A DNA stretch of 64,000 nt. It comes from Acholoe squamosa. Taxonomy: Eukaryota > Annelida > Polychaeta > Phyllodocida > Polynoidae. The stretch spans positions 38,786,002 through 38,850,001 of the forward strand of contig OX439046.1 in NCBI GenBank assembly GCA_949317995.1. Direction: 5' to 3'. Both the position numbers and the translations under genes were made by a program. Within the stretch, counting starts at the first letter, position 1; each line of letters opens with the position of its first letter. Of the stretch, positions 53,068-63,350 are shown one piece after another. The notes under the pieces are model-generated. The model made no database searches and had not been told where the DNA came from. It saw only the letters and a program-made list of their open reading frames with translations.

Positions 53068-53232
53068 CTGTAAAGAGGTTGGCAGACGTAGGGGGCAGGT
53101 TGAAGGACAGCTGCATGTATTTTGCAATGAAGCGGTTAAACCCGGTTCCTATTGACTGTTCAGCCACAATGGTCAGCGTTATCGTCAACCACGTCAGGTT
53201 TCGTAACAGCTTGCGGAAGTACTTGGGGAAAT
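53068..53232 (-). CDS. SLCO: OATP/SLCO transporter exon (TM7 and TM8 region)
   Basis: Encodes FPKYFRKLLRNLTWLTITLT, IVAEQSIGTGFNRFIAKYMQ and LSFNLPPTSANLFTG. The F-K-x-L-LRN-x-x start, a helix, and the F-KY-Q-F-x2-SAN-x3-G pattern are typical of OATPs. Acceptor TATTGCAG, donor GTAAAT. The frame is open throughout and in order with its neighbours. Confidence 0.9.
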
Positions 53233-53239
53233 CTGCAAT

Positions 53240-54690
53240 ATAAGCAAGGTTACTTAAAGCAGTGGTTATGATGAGAACCAAGGAGCTCCGTATCTCCCAA
53301 CCACAGGGAATAACCTTCAACAGTACTTACAAAACCTATAACGTCAAAGTCAACCCATTCCGACGTTTGTACATTGTGCACATAGGATTTACAGTACTCT
53401 ACTTATCATTCAATCAGAGAGACATACATGGAGGTTCGCCATAATTGCTCCAAATTGAGAGATTCTTCACAGTTTCCCCATGGACCAAAGGGTAGCTTCA
53501 CCACAAGATTTCCGTTCTTGTGTATATATTTCACTAAGATATATGTAGAAGCTGATAACTCTAAGATTAGGGTGTCCTCAGACTTCCCCAAGGTACTAAA
53601 TGAAAGATAATTGTTTGGGTATTTGTACCTATTAAACTACCTAAACCTATGTGTGTATTTTATTTCCAGTTTTTCACCATTTCTGGGACCATTCCAGGTC
53701 ATATTTCACCTTGAGTCGTCCACTTTGCATCTTGAGTCATCCACTTAATAACCGCCCTCTTTATTGAACTGTCAATTCAGAAATGAATACGTGTCTTAAA
53801 TAGATATACACTGAAATGGCAGTGTTGAAGTATTGCATCATAATGAAAATGTCTGTTTTAATAGAGTGGCTGAATTAGAATGAGGGCCGGGGACAATGGC
53901 ATGGCCATGGCTACTGTAAATCTCATCAAAATGGAGGCGGTAATGGTAACAGTACACTAGATGGAATTAATTTTAGTTGCACTTTTATAACTTATTTGTT
54001 TTGCACTATAATAATTATTAGTAAGTAGAATAAGAATGTAATACTGAGAGCATGATTATAAAGTCTAGAGCTTTATCATTATGGACGGACGTCTTTTGGA
54101 GAAGATACCCTATGTGCAGAAGACACTAAGTGGTACCACCCTAAATACCCAGTGCGGACCGGAAAAAAAACAGTGTTGGCAACCTTGGATGTAACATTTG
54201 AAATACTTAAAATTCCTTGACAGCTTAGCACAATACACCAAAATTTAGCTTTTGAAATGGGGAAAATTATGCTCAGGTTTGATTTTTTTTTAAAGTCAGG
54301 CTCGATTTTTTTAAAAATTGCCATGGCAACCACCACACTGATTTTGAGCAGTGAGACCTGACTATTGTAGGAATACACTATATGGTCATTTCACCCCCAT
54401 AACCCTCCACTGTTTCCTTGATATCAATAAAAAAATTGACTCTGGACTAAAGAAAAACACTTCCTGATTATTTTAATACCAAATAACCATGAGTTTAAGC
54501 CTTTTCTCTCCTTACAAATTGTCCGAATTCCTTGAAATAACAAAATTTCTGAGGAACTATTTGGCCATTCTACCCGGAAGTGGCTGAATTAGGGTGGTAC
54601 CACCACTAGCGAACGGTAGCTGTTATGAGCTGCTATGATCGTAACAAACTGTTCACAGGGTCCAGAAAGAGTAAGTCAAGAAGGTTTGGC
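53240..54690 (-). other. Transporter intron, no gene seen
   Basis: AT-rich. A short minus-strand frame at 54079-54378 has no recognised feature. TGCATCTTGAGTCATCCACT (near 53728) is a small direct repeat with the preceding TTGAGTCGTCCACTTTGCAT. Nothing else recognised. Confidence 0.5.
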
Positions 54691-54694
54691 TCAC

Positions 54695-54832
54695 CTTTTA
54701 ACCTACTGCCAAAGCTGGCAAATGCTGGCCTGTCCTCAGTGTTGGTGTGGCTGGCTGCCTCTGGAAGCTCTCGTGGGAAGAAGGTAAGCGGAATGGCAAC
54801 TGCCACAGCTAAGAAGGCCGTAATAAGGAAAC
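54695..54832 (-). CDS. SLCO: OATP/SLCO transporter exon (TM6 region)
   Basis: Encodes GFLITAFLAVAVAIPLTFFP, RELPEAASHTNTEDRPAFAS and FGSRLK. The helix followed by FPR-LP is the conserved end of the sixth transmembrane helix and start of the central cytoplasmic loop in OATPs. Acceptor GATTGCAG at 54833, donor GTGAGCC. It is the most upstream exon I could find. The exons for helices 1 to 5 are not visible between here and 64 kb. Confidence 0.87.
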
Positions 54833-54989
54833 CTGCAATCAGATAGTGAGTCCTGTACTAAATTGTCCATTCTTGGTGTGCAGCTATTAATCATCCCCGT
54901 TTGTGTATAGTGATTAACTATTGCAGGGAACAGTAATGGGAACCCCTCCCTGTGTAAAGTTTTCTTCTTTTTCAAATAGCTGTTGTTTT

Positions 54990-55570
54990 CACTAAGATTG
55001 CACGGATGTACATTTATCGTCAGTTAATTACCATTAGGGGGAAGTTACCTAATTTGGACCCCTAAGAACTTTTTTCCAGTCCTCTGATTTTTACTATGAA
55101 CTTGAATATAAAATTTATACACTTTGCGAAGGTACCTTATAGCTTTATGATGATAGCATAAACATCTAGGAATTTGAAATTCTTTAGTCAGGGTGTGCAA
55201 TTAAAATCAAAGTCTAATGGTCCAATTTAGGCAACCAGGTGCCTAAATTGGAGCAGTTGGTATCCTAATTTGGAACAATGGGCACTATTGTTCTCTATTT
55301 CCTTATACTTTCATTATATTGAAAAATATATAAAACTAGGGAACTTTGAATATATGATATCACATGTCCTCTTGTTATTTCCATCAATATCATGTGAATT
55401 TGCTCCGTACTAAAGTAAGAAAAAGATTACACTTTGATCCCATTTAGAAAACTAGACCTAGGCCCCACTGACTGGTCCAATTTAGGCAACTAAATTTGAC
55501 CCAATATTACAACTATGGTCAAATTTAGGCACCTCAACTCTTCATCTTTCTCATTGATATTTTGTTTTTT
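54990..55570. repeat. Dispersed TCCAATTTAGGCA words with a perfect hairpin
   Basis: The word (T/G)CCAATTTAGGCA or its complement occurs near 55045, 55219, 55238, 55266, 55479 and 55516. At 55219-55250, TCCAATTTAGGCA and TGCCTAAATTGGA form a perfect 13-bp hairpin with a six-base loop. This suggests a small inverted-repeat element relic in the intron. Confidence 0.65.
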
Positions 55571-55898
55571 TCTAAAATATGACAATCAAATTTCATTTTA
55601 GTCTAAAAGTATGAAATAACATCTAATAATCTGAAAGGATTTTGAACAAAGAAATGTTGCCTAGCAACCAGAGCGGCTTAAGTAAGAGTGACACAACTAA
55701 GATCAAGAGGTCCAAAAACCATTTTTCACAGAAAATGTGCATAAAATTACAGAAAAATTACATTTTTGAAGTTAATAGGAACTTAAGGTTGGTCGCTACT
55801 CTTAACCTAAAGTCATCAGAAAATCTTTATTTTTGGTCCATAGTCACCTTAAATCATATAGAATTGAATAATGGAAAAAAATGGGGGTCCCATGCTAC
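55571..55898. other. Intron sequence before gypsy C, no gene seen
   Basis: An 89-codon plus-strand frame at 55642-55911 runs into the LTR of C and has no recognised feature. The last bases before the LTR (GCTAC) should be the target site of C, but its other end is lost. Confidence 0.5.
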
Positions 55899-56261
55899 TG
55901 TAATGGTTTGATTTACCAGTTCGGTGGTTCGAGCCTTATGGATTAGGAAAGAAAGAGTAAAGCAGTGATTCAAGTGTATGCCAACGGTTTTATTTCGAAC
56001 ACTCAACGGCTACCCGTAAGATGATAGTGGGGCAGCTAATATGGATAAATGGATATCTATGGGCTCGGAGGCCTGGAGGGCCTCTGACGTAGCGGCTGAG
56101 CCCCGGTCTTTATATATGGACCTTGGTGTTTGTCGCTATATGTCCCCACAGGCCCGGATCGGTGCTGCCACCTATCCGGAACCTTAGGAACACCCAGCGA
56201 CTGGACTCACCCGCCACGCCAGACGGCACCCGTATATATATTACAGTATGATACCTCTACA
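55899..56261 (-). repeat. 3' LTR of element C
   Basis: 363 bp from TGTAATGGTTTG to ATACCTCTACA. Shares GCTGCCACCTATCCGG, GACTCACCCGCC and the terminus with gypsy B. The minus-strand TATATAAAGACCGGG at 56100-56114 may be a TATA box. Confidence 0.85.
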
Positions 56262-56273
56262 CTACTCCCCCAG
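56262..56273 (-). other. Polypurine tract of element C
   Basis: CTGGGGGAGTAG on the minus strand immediately before the LTR start TGTAGAGG. Confidence 0.7.
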
Positions 56274-56554
56274 ACATTAGGCAGGAGTTATAACTATTAT
56301 AGTTTATATTATATAGGGATAACATTACATTATGTCTTACCCTAATAATAGAGGTATAACCATAGATATAACAACAACATTTTTAAAGTATCATATGTGA
56401 AGTATTTAACATACTCGATAGTATTAGTAGTTACAAATAATAATATAGGAAAGTCGATACAATTCGACAATGTGGATAGTAACAGATATATGGAACGGAT
56501 CTGTTTAACTTTTAAGTAAACCAAATATTATTACCTTGATGAGTTTGTTATTAT

Positions 56555-56904
56555 TGTAATGGTTCGTATCGACTTATATGTTGGGTGGCTCGTTGGCTCG
56601 CTTATCACTAAAGACACCAACACAACACGAGTGATTCGGGTTGGGCAAAGCCCCGGATACCCCTACCTCTCGGGTAGGACTTTATTCACCTTGTGCTCTA
56701 TCAACAACGGACCACGTCCAGTCTCCTTCTGCGGCTCGTCCGGCTTCTTAGTAGAAGCTGGACGCGAGGCATGGTGCTGCCCCCTCTTGTACCAGCCGGG
56801 TATCGCAAAGCGACACCTAGTTTGCATAGAAGGAACGAGCACCACACGAACACGTCTCTCGGATGAACCGCACTAATATATATACAACGATGCCGGCCCC
56901 TACA
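56555..56904 (-). mobile_element. Solo LTR (350 bp) in the 3' UTR of element C
   Basis: Runs from TGTAATGGTTCG to GGCCCCTACA, with the same ends as the LTRs of B and C. It is flanked by TTAT on both sides (56551-56554 and 56905-56908), a 4-bp target duplication. No internal element sequence is attached, so it arose by recombination between two LTRs of a related family. Confidence 0.8.
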
Positions 56905-56908
56905 TTAT

Positions 56909-57964
56909 TACAAACATGACATGTAGTTAGTCTTGACAAAGACTTTAAACGTAACCATACTATCTAATGATACATCTAATTAACTTATAGTACTATTCGG
57001 TATGTAACCGTTTTAATTTTATACACTTGAAAAAAACATATATTACAGTTTCATGTATTCAAACAACTATCATAGCACCAGATAATTAATATTATACAAT
57101 GATATGTCATAAATAGATAATCATGACAATCTGGTGTATTATAACCTATATTGGATCATATTAAGTGTTATGACAAGTAAGGATAGATCCACTTATGTTA
57201 TGAACCCGTAAGACCATTATAATATTATGTTACTACAGGTATACATATGAAAGTTGTATGATCATTTAAGTAGTAATGAAGACACTATGGTAATATGTAC
57301 ACAAAATATAAGTAGAACATTGTGTGTAGTCTTGAAGTATGCCGGATATGGTGTGGAGAAGGAGTGTGGTCAGCTAACCACGGGATGGACTTGCTATAGT
57401 CTATTGTATCCTAGTGTAGAGATATATAAATACACTGTAGTTGATTAGGGGCAGCTACCCACAATCCTCTAGGAGTGCTAGTAATCCGAATGGTATTAGA
57501 AATAATAATCCGGTTGTCAACATGTAGTAAATAGTCCTTTCTGAGGTAGTTGACAAAGTGCTAGTCGAAATAGTAGATCCGGAAGTAAGTAGATAGTAGT
57601 AATAAGTCCATTTGGTAAGTAAAACAGGAACAGGTAACAGTAGTAAGTCCATCCAGTAAGTAGAACAGGAACAGGTAACAGCAGTCATAGGTACGTATCC
57701 ATATCCGGCAGTATATCTGGCAGCACAATTACTATTCGGATTCGTAAGTAATTCATAATCCGAAACAAGAACTTCAGGAGATAATAGTTAAGTTATATCC
57801 TGATCAGGCTAACTCTGGTTATAAAAGAACCCAGAACACATAGAATAGTCTTAAGTGTTATTTGTATGGGAACATCAGGAGGTAGATTTTCTACCTTCTG
57901 TAAACACTAAATCTGGTTGTAGGATAGAAAAAGAAAAAAAATTATGAGGGAAACCAGGAACACA
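56909..57964 (-). other. 3' UTR of element C
   Basis: AT-rich, no convincing frame. GGGGCAGCTACCCACAATCC near 57450 matches the B UTR near 21555. A short direct repeat occurs at 57600-57680 (AAGTCCAT-TGGTAAGTA-AACAGGAACAGGTAACAG, twice). Confidence 0.65.
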
Positions 57965-59873
57965 CTAAGTGGATTTCTTAGTGTGTTTCTTCCTTAGAAG
58001 GTCTAGGGCCGACTCGGGAGTGCCGTCCCATTCGTCGATGTCGACACCAAACACCCTCGTGAACTTAGTGTTCAGATTAGTGTTTCGGGTGATCTCCTCT
58101 TTTACACGTTTCTCTAGGACATGTACATCCATAGCTGCCTGTTCTTTCGCAGCTATAGCTTCTTCCTCACAAGCCTTTACCACGTCTCGGATTACGGATT
58201 TTAGGCGTTCCTTCTCAGCATCGCCTACCTCCTTCATACACATGAGAGTGTCATTCAGAAGACCCTGATGGAATTCTGTAGCTCTCTCCTTTACACATTA
58301 CTCCCAATGGGTGTAGATGGCCTTCTGGACATCAGCCTCCCCTTGGCATGATTTTTCAAACCAGATTTCAGCGTTACCGGTTTTGATGGTAATCGCTTCC
58401 TTGGGTTTGACGGGTAGTGCAACACTCTTGGGGGGTGTTGCCACTACCGGAACAACGTTTCCAGATGTTGGACTTCCGGTCATACCCGAAGGTGCCATAG
58501 GGACACAGTAACCGGGCGGTGGATTTTGTCTCAACCCTCTGCTGAGCAGATACGGCACCTGAGGATCCGGCAGTGGCAGGTGTTGGGGCCTTTCTGGGTA
58601 CAAGGCGACCCCCTTTCCCAATGACCAAGGTCTGGCTCTCGTGTCCAGGACCTTGTGGCATTGACGGAAAATTGTTTGTATCCAATTTTCCTGGTTTAGA
58701 TGCTGCTCGAGCATAACCGGCAGGTCCAGGTTTCTTGAAAACAAGAGTACTCTGGCTCTGCTCGTGTGGGTGACGTGCTAGGGGGGATCTGGAACGATCA
58801 TCCGCCCTGGGTTGAGTGCTAGTCTTACTCTGACCATTACCGGAACCACCCCGGCTCTGGTCTCTCCTAACTCTATCTCTGGCTCTTTTACTGTCTTTCC
58901 CAGACTCCTCGCATTTCTGCCAAAGACTCTCATGCATGTCTAATTTTCCTTTACCCGGAGTCAGGGTAATCTTGGCTCGAAGTTTCAAATCCTTCGTCTT
59001 CGGAACCTCACAGAGGACTTGGTCCCCTGGTCAGATCTTCGACCAAGCATCCGCGCTCAGACTGTCAAACTCCTTCATGAGTTCCTGATGCAGCTCCATG
59101 ATCTTTTTACGGGCTGCATCGAGACCTTTGGCATGGCCTTTCTTCTGGTGTCTTGCCAGATCACTATGCAGGTTGTAGGTGACCTTTGTAGTGCATTTTT
59201 TCCCCTTCTTTCCATCACTCGGGTCACAGATGTAGACCGGGTGATGGTGGGAGTGGGCTTCTACAAGATGCCTTTGGAACCGGGCTGAAGTACTCCAGGT
59301 CCGGACCGAGACATCACTAGCATCCTTTCGCCTCTGGGTATAGGTATAATACCCGTCAGTGTGGTTAAGCATAAGCCACATCTTGCGATAGGCCTTGCTC
59401 GGATTGGGATCCTCATCCATAAGACGCATCCAATCTTCATCATCCGATTCCCCATTTTTGTTTACTGGGTCTGGGCAAGCATACAGAGTGGAGCCGTCTT
59501 TCTTCACTCCATATGCACAATCTTGGAAGCAGGTTGGTATCCGAGTCTTAAACCCAGATTTGGCATTAGCCCAACTTTCTGCCTCCATCTGAGTAGATGG
59601 AACTACTTTCTCATCGTACTCTACTGAGGATTCATCTAGGGAGTCATCATCTGACGAGACCACCTCCATGGCGGTACACAAGCTGCTTGTACCCCAGGTA
59701 CTGGCTTTCTGTTCCGCTCTGGCAGAATCGGGTAGATTCTTGAGCCGACGTGAAGCAGACCTCCTATTCTTGGACACTTGCCAATCTTCTGGATCAGGAT
59801 CTTTGGCTCCGGGTTCTGCAGGTTTTCCAGTAGAGCCACTAGAGCCATTTAGGGGAATCCAAGCCTCTAGCAT
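57965..59873 (-). pseudogene. Element C accessory gene, zinc-finger and C-terminal part
   Basis: Frames at 59031-59873, 58374-58988, 58298-58744 and 57965-58243 together match the B protein in order. The parts are YACPDPVNKNGESDDEDWMR and PSKAYRKMWLMLN, then RFQRHLVEAHSHHHPVYICD, then KCTTKVTYNLHSDLARHQKK. A basic, S/R-rich middle follows, and VDIDEWDGTPESALDLLRKK near the end. C lacks the CPFSICID stretch present in B, so its first finger has lost its cysteine pair. Several frameshifts and stops separate the pieces. Confidence 0.72.
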
Positions 59874-60047
59874 CTAATGCCATTCAACGGTGGATAATCA
59901 TATATGGAGAGCTGTGTAACGGTCCAGTTCTAGGAGGGAGGAGTTCCTGACCTGGGTAACTTCGGCTTCTGCTACATAGTAGTGGTAAGTTTGGCCTCGG
60001 GGATCCGAGACACAACCCACCCAGTCAACATTGTCTTGCGTTACGTG

Positions 60048-60639
60048 TCACTGAGACCTATCAGGCTTGGGATAGGCTCCTAGCTCGAAGGCTCTGTTCG
60101 CCTCGTAGACCGACTCTCGGAAGGAAATGTCCACCATAAGTCCTCGTTGGAACCAAGTCCAGTCCCTAAGCCACTCCAGTGGCGTCCTCTCGAATTGGAG
60201 CGGGTGCCTTAGGATCCAATTTAACTGGACTACCATCAGGGTGTACTGTCTGTGCCTGTAGTTCCGGATGAACATACAGGTACCTTCCATCGTAGAACGC
60301 TGGAAACGGGTTATCCTCGATTGGTTCCCTTTCCTTCTCTTGGTATTTGGATCCGTCTACCTGGGTAGTTTCGGATCCGGTTGCACCTAGCTGTACTTCT
60401 GGTTTTGAAGCGTCTCCAGGTCCCTCGGCAGGAAGTGGTGAGACTGGCTTTTCTGGCTAATTCAAAGAAAATGAAGCCAGCTTGTCCTCGAATGACCAAT
60501 CGGCGGATTCATCCACCTCCATCAGGTCATTATCTGCCTGTGTTACAGGTGATAATGCTTCCGGAAAAGCATCTGCAGACAGAGTCAGCTTATCCGGGTC
60601 ACCGGATAGCTTGGCTACAGTTATGGATTCCTCAGCCAT
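60048..60639 (-). pseudogene. Element C accessory gene, N-terminal part
   Basis: The start is probably MAEESITVAKLSGDPDKLTL at 60639. A TAA follows at about 60458, then in shifted frames YDGRYLYVHPELQA and PLEWLRDWTWFQRGLMVD. These match the B accessory protein (YDGRYLFVHPNL and QEWLTDYGWFQRGLMV). Just downstream (59980-60045) VDWVGCVSDPRGQTYHYY matches the VDWVGLFV motif of B. A stop and frameshifts show the copy is dead, but the motifs remain clear. Confidence 0.68.
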
Positions 60640-60815
60640 GACTGGAGGAATCTAAACCGGAGTCCAACACTCCTTTTCCCGACTTTAATGGCGTCAGGGG
60701 CTGATGAGGAGCGGAGTTGTCTTCCTGGGAATCGACTCAGTGGGTGGGAGTAACTTGTTTTTAGGCAAATCTGCAGACGGACGATCACTCGTCCACCTCA
60801 GTCTCTACCTAAAAA

Positions 60816-60972
60816 CAATATGGCGACACGCCAGCTTTCGTGACGTCATTTCCACTCTTGCAAGCGGGGTCACGAGAGGTCAGCGGAGACTGGACGCGAT
60901 GACGTCATGCGGCAAAGCATGTGCTACGGACGGAAAATAAACAAACCGAATGTTTGTAGGTAATTATCGCTC
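60816..60972 (-). promoter_or_regulatory. Conserved promoter-like module of element C
   Basis: CAATATGGC (60816), TGACGTCA (60841-60848), GGGTCA-CGAG-AGGTCA (60867-60882), TGACGTCA (60900-60907), ATAAACAAA (60937) and ATTATCGCTC (60963). Same order as in gypsy B, with identical distances between the two palindromes and the direct repeat. It lies about 200 bp upstream of the accessory start and downstream of integrase. Confidence 0.7.
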
Positions 60973-61391
60973 ATGCTGTCGACTTGTCTATGGATTTTAA
61001 GTGGAGTTTATGAAAAGCTTAAGCAAATCCACCGGATCATCTGTCCACTACCCACTGGTACATCACACAGCGACGACAATTAGACCTTTCAGGTCAGTTG
61101 TTGTCCGTTCCTTTAAATGTAAAACATTCCACTCGTTGTGTATACAGGTTAGGTCTCTGCAGTCCTCTGGGCAAGTCGAGGGCTGCGGCGGACTATTATC
61201 CCCTCTTTGGATAGTTCCTTTTAGGACCTGACTGTTCGAGGAGCCTTCTCTAGGTGTTTCTTGGCCTTCAAAACACCTTTCCTCTTCTTATTGTCTTCAC
61301 CTGCCGAGACATTTTTAACTCCACCACGCTTAGTCCGTGTTAGCGATGGCGGTACTGATTCAGATATCTTCCTAGGCCTACCCCGGCCTCT

Positions 61392-62240
61392 CTAAAATAT
61401 TGGGTTCTTTACCTGGATCACTATTCGATTCAGATTCAGAATCTTATCGAATCCTTCACCATACATTTCTGTGAAGGTCTCCCTCCCAGACCATTTTCTT
61501 AGTCTAGCCATGTTCGACTTATACAGTCGTCCGAGATTGGATTTGATAATCACTGTACAATCACTAATAACCTGGGGACCATCCCAATTAGACGCTAATT
61601 TTACATGTCTAAGTGGTTCGTGCAGTCTCAGCACTCTATCTCGGGATTTGAATTTTCTATTCTTCAAATCAGTATCATATCCTACTTTCTGCCATTTGGC
61701 ACTTTTTTCTAGATCAATCCGCACAGATTCATATGCTTTCCTGAATCTGTCCCGTAAACATTCAACGAAAACTACATGGCAAGGTAGTTCTGGATCCATA
61801 CCTACAACTCCGAATACCAAGTCTGCAGGCATTATTAAATCCTCTCCGAACACTAGAAGGTTCGGAGTACAATTGGTACTCCAATGTACCGTACTGCTGT
61901 AAGCATGTGTCACGAAATGGCATTGCTCATCCCAGTCGTCCATGTTTTCATTCACAAGTGACTTCAGGACCTGAATAAGGGTTCTATTGAACCTTTCGCC
62001 CAATCCATCACTCTGTGGTCTATAGGGGTTGGTTCTAGTTTTGCAAATAGCTAAGTATTCGCACATCCCTTGCCAGAGATTCGACTCGAATTCTCGGCCT
62101 TGGTCACTGTGTAGCATAAGTCGTACACCAAAGGTCAGTACCCACCCTTTTACAAAGGCTTCGGCACAAGTGATTGCTTTGTGGTCAGGTAGTGGGAAAA
62201 CTTTAGTATACTTCGTATAGTAATCACACACTACCATCAT
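61392..62240 (-). pseudogene. Element C integrase core and C-terminal domain
   Basis: Starts within the catalytic core (MMVVCDYYTKYTKVFPLPDH). The second and third acidic residues are in MLHSDQGREFESNLWQ and RPQSDGLGERFNRTL (B has LVERF at the last motif, so V-to-G here, next to the intact catalytic E). The C-terminal part is FKSRDRVLRLHEPLRHVKLA, then SNWDGPQVISDCTV with a short gap relative to B. Upstream the protein continues to GFNTTTNDNTC, where element F interrupts it. The first catalytic aspartate lies beyond the break. Confidence 0.88.
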
Positions 62241-62275
62241 ACAGGTATTGTCATTAGTGGTTGTGTTAAATCCAC

Positions 62276-62743
62276 TGTAGTGTTCTACCCCTCGATGTTC
62301 AATCGAATCTTTCGATAAACAACGAAGAACAACTATTCAGGTTCCAGTTAAAACTTTATTGTCTAATAACACATAGGCATCAGCCGTTCTCGATCACAGT
62401 TACAGGTGGCAGAGTTTGAACTCTAAAACAGGTTTGACACTAGGCCTTCTAGTGTCTACAGTTGATATTCCACATACACCTCCTCTGTGCAGCAGCACAG
62501 AGGAGTACTAGAATATGGTAGCCGGGCAGCCGCCAACCATCGCTCACAATGGTCAGTCGGGGCTGGACTGACCCTGAGGAAGGCCGTACAACGGCCTTAT
62601 ATACACTGGAGTCGAGGGCCACGTGACCAAGTGGTGACGTGGCGCCGGACTCCAGCGCCCCCAGGCATCGGGTAATAGAGGTGCTCTCGACGTCGCCCAC
62701 GAGGACCACGAAGGTACCTCGAAGACGACGCGGGACCACCACA
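62276..62743 (-). repeat. 3' LTR of element F
   Basis: About 468 bp from TGTAGTGTTC to GGGACCACCACA. It is not like the LTRs of A or B/C. CGGCCTTATATACACTGG near 62593 may hold a TATA box. CCTCTGTGCAGCAGCACAGAGG (62479-62500) is a perfect hairpin within it. The right end is set by the adjacent purine tract and could be off by a few bases. Confidence 0.6.
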
Positions 62744-62757
62744 CCACCCCCCACTAG
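62744..62757 (-). other. Polypurine tract of element F
   Basis: CTAGTGGGGGGTGG on the minus strand, directly before the LTR start TGTGGTGGTCC. Confidence 0.65.
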
Positions 62758-63350
62758 ACTGAAACGAGGTCTCTGAAAATTCAGAGACCCCGGATCAGTC
62801 TAAACAATTAGATAATAATAGGAACTACTGGATCCGTCGACATAGTCGACAGAAACAGTAGAGGAATATATAGAAAAATAGTTTCTACTGTACTGTAGAA
62901 AAAAATTATTATCACAGTTAAATTATAAGGCGTTGCTCCATCCAACGTAGGAGACCAGTGTCGAAACACTGCTTCACGACCTGCTCCTGGTCGATCCGAG
63001 GGAGGCACGACTGGGTATGGCAACCGGGGTCGTGTCGTTTCCTCCCTGTCTCGTTGAGAAGCTCCTTCCAGCGTAGGAAGCCCATCGATAGTGTACAGTA
63101 CTACTATGATGGTCCTTCGACCGTGAGGCCGAGGATGTGTGGCACCACCGGGCCCTAAGACCAGGGTGGCGTCGGATCCACACAGCTTCGCAGGGAGGTC
63201 CGGGGACAGGAAAGGTACCCCCACTCATGGAGGGTACACCGTCGTCCGGGAACGAGTTCCCGGGGGTTCCGTGCTGACATCGAAACTCTGTTCGATGTCA
63301 GCGATCCAAGCTAAAGAGGAGGAGCAGTAGTATCATACTACTGATCCTCC
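62755..63350. repeat. Series of perfect hairpins in element F
   Basis: At least seven perfect stems in 600 bp: TAGACTGA/TCAGTCTA enclosing GGTCTCTGAA/TTCAGAGACC (62755-62802), CTACTG/CAGTAG (62825-62861), TTTCTAC/GTAGAAA (62882-62901), CAGTGT/ACACTG (62956-62971), CCGGGAAC/GTTCCCGG (63246-63263), GCTGACATCGAA/TTCGATGTCAGC (63273-63302) and CAGTAGTAT/ATACTACTG (63325-63343). Confidence 0.85.
62808..63224 (-). pseudogene. Open frame in the hairpin region of element F, doubtful
   Basis: About 138 codons from MGVPFLSPDLPAKLCGSDAT to a stop in AT-rich sequence. Rich in G, P, R and T with no recognised motif. Its codons overlap the hairpins, so it may simply be a UTR lacking stops. Another frame on the same strand (62974-63228) is also open, which weakens the case. 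Confidence 0.25.

Larger units (their letters stand above)
55899..62275 (-). mobile_element. Ty3/gypsy element C, related to B, interrupted by F
   Basis: Has a 3' LTR (55899-56261), polypurine tract, 3' UTR holding a solo LTR, an accessory zinc-finger gene (57965-60639), a promoter-like module and an integrase (61392-62240). The integrase is cut at SGFNTTTND by the LTR of element F at 62276. The rest of pol, gag and the 5' LTR should lie beyond the window. The LTR, integrase and accessory protein match gypsy B in order and motif but are clearly diverged, so C is a sister family or an old copy. Confidence 0.85.

Noticed and set aside
57455-57688. Minus-strand frame with leucine- and tyrosine-rich repeats
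   Set aside because: It derives from a short direct repeat in the UTR of element C and has no counterpart in B.
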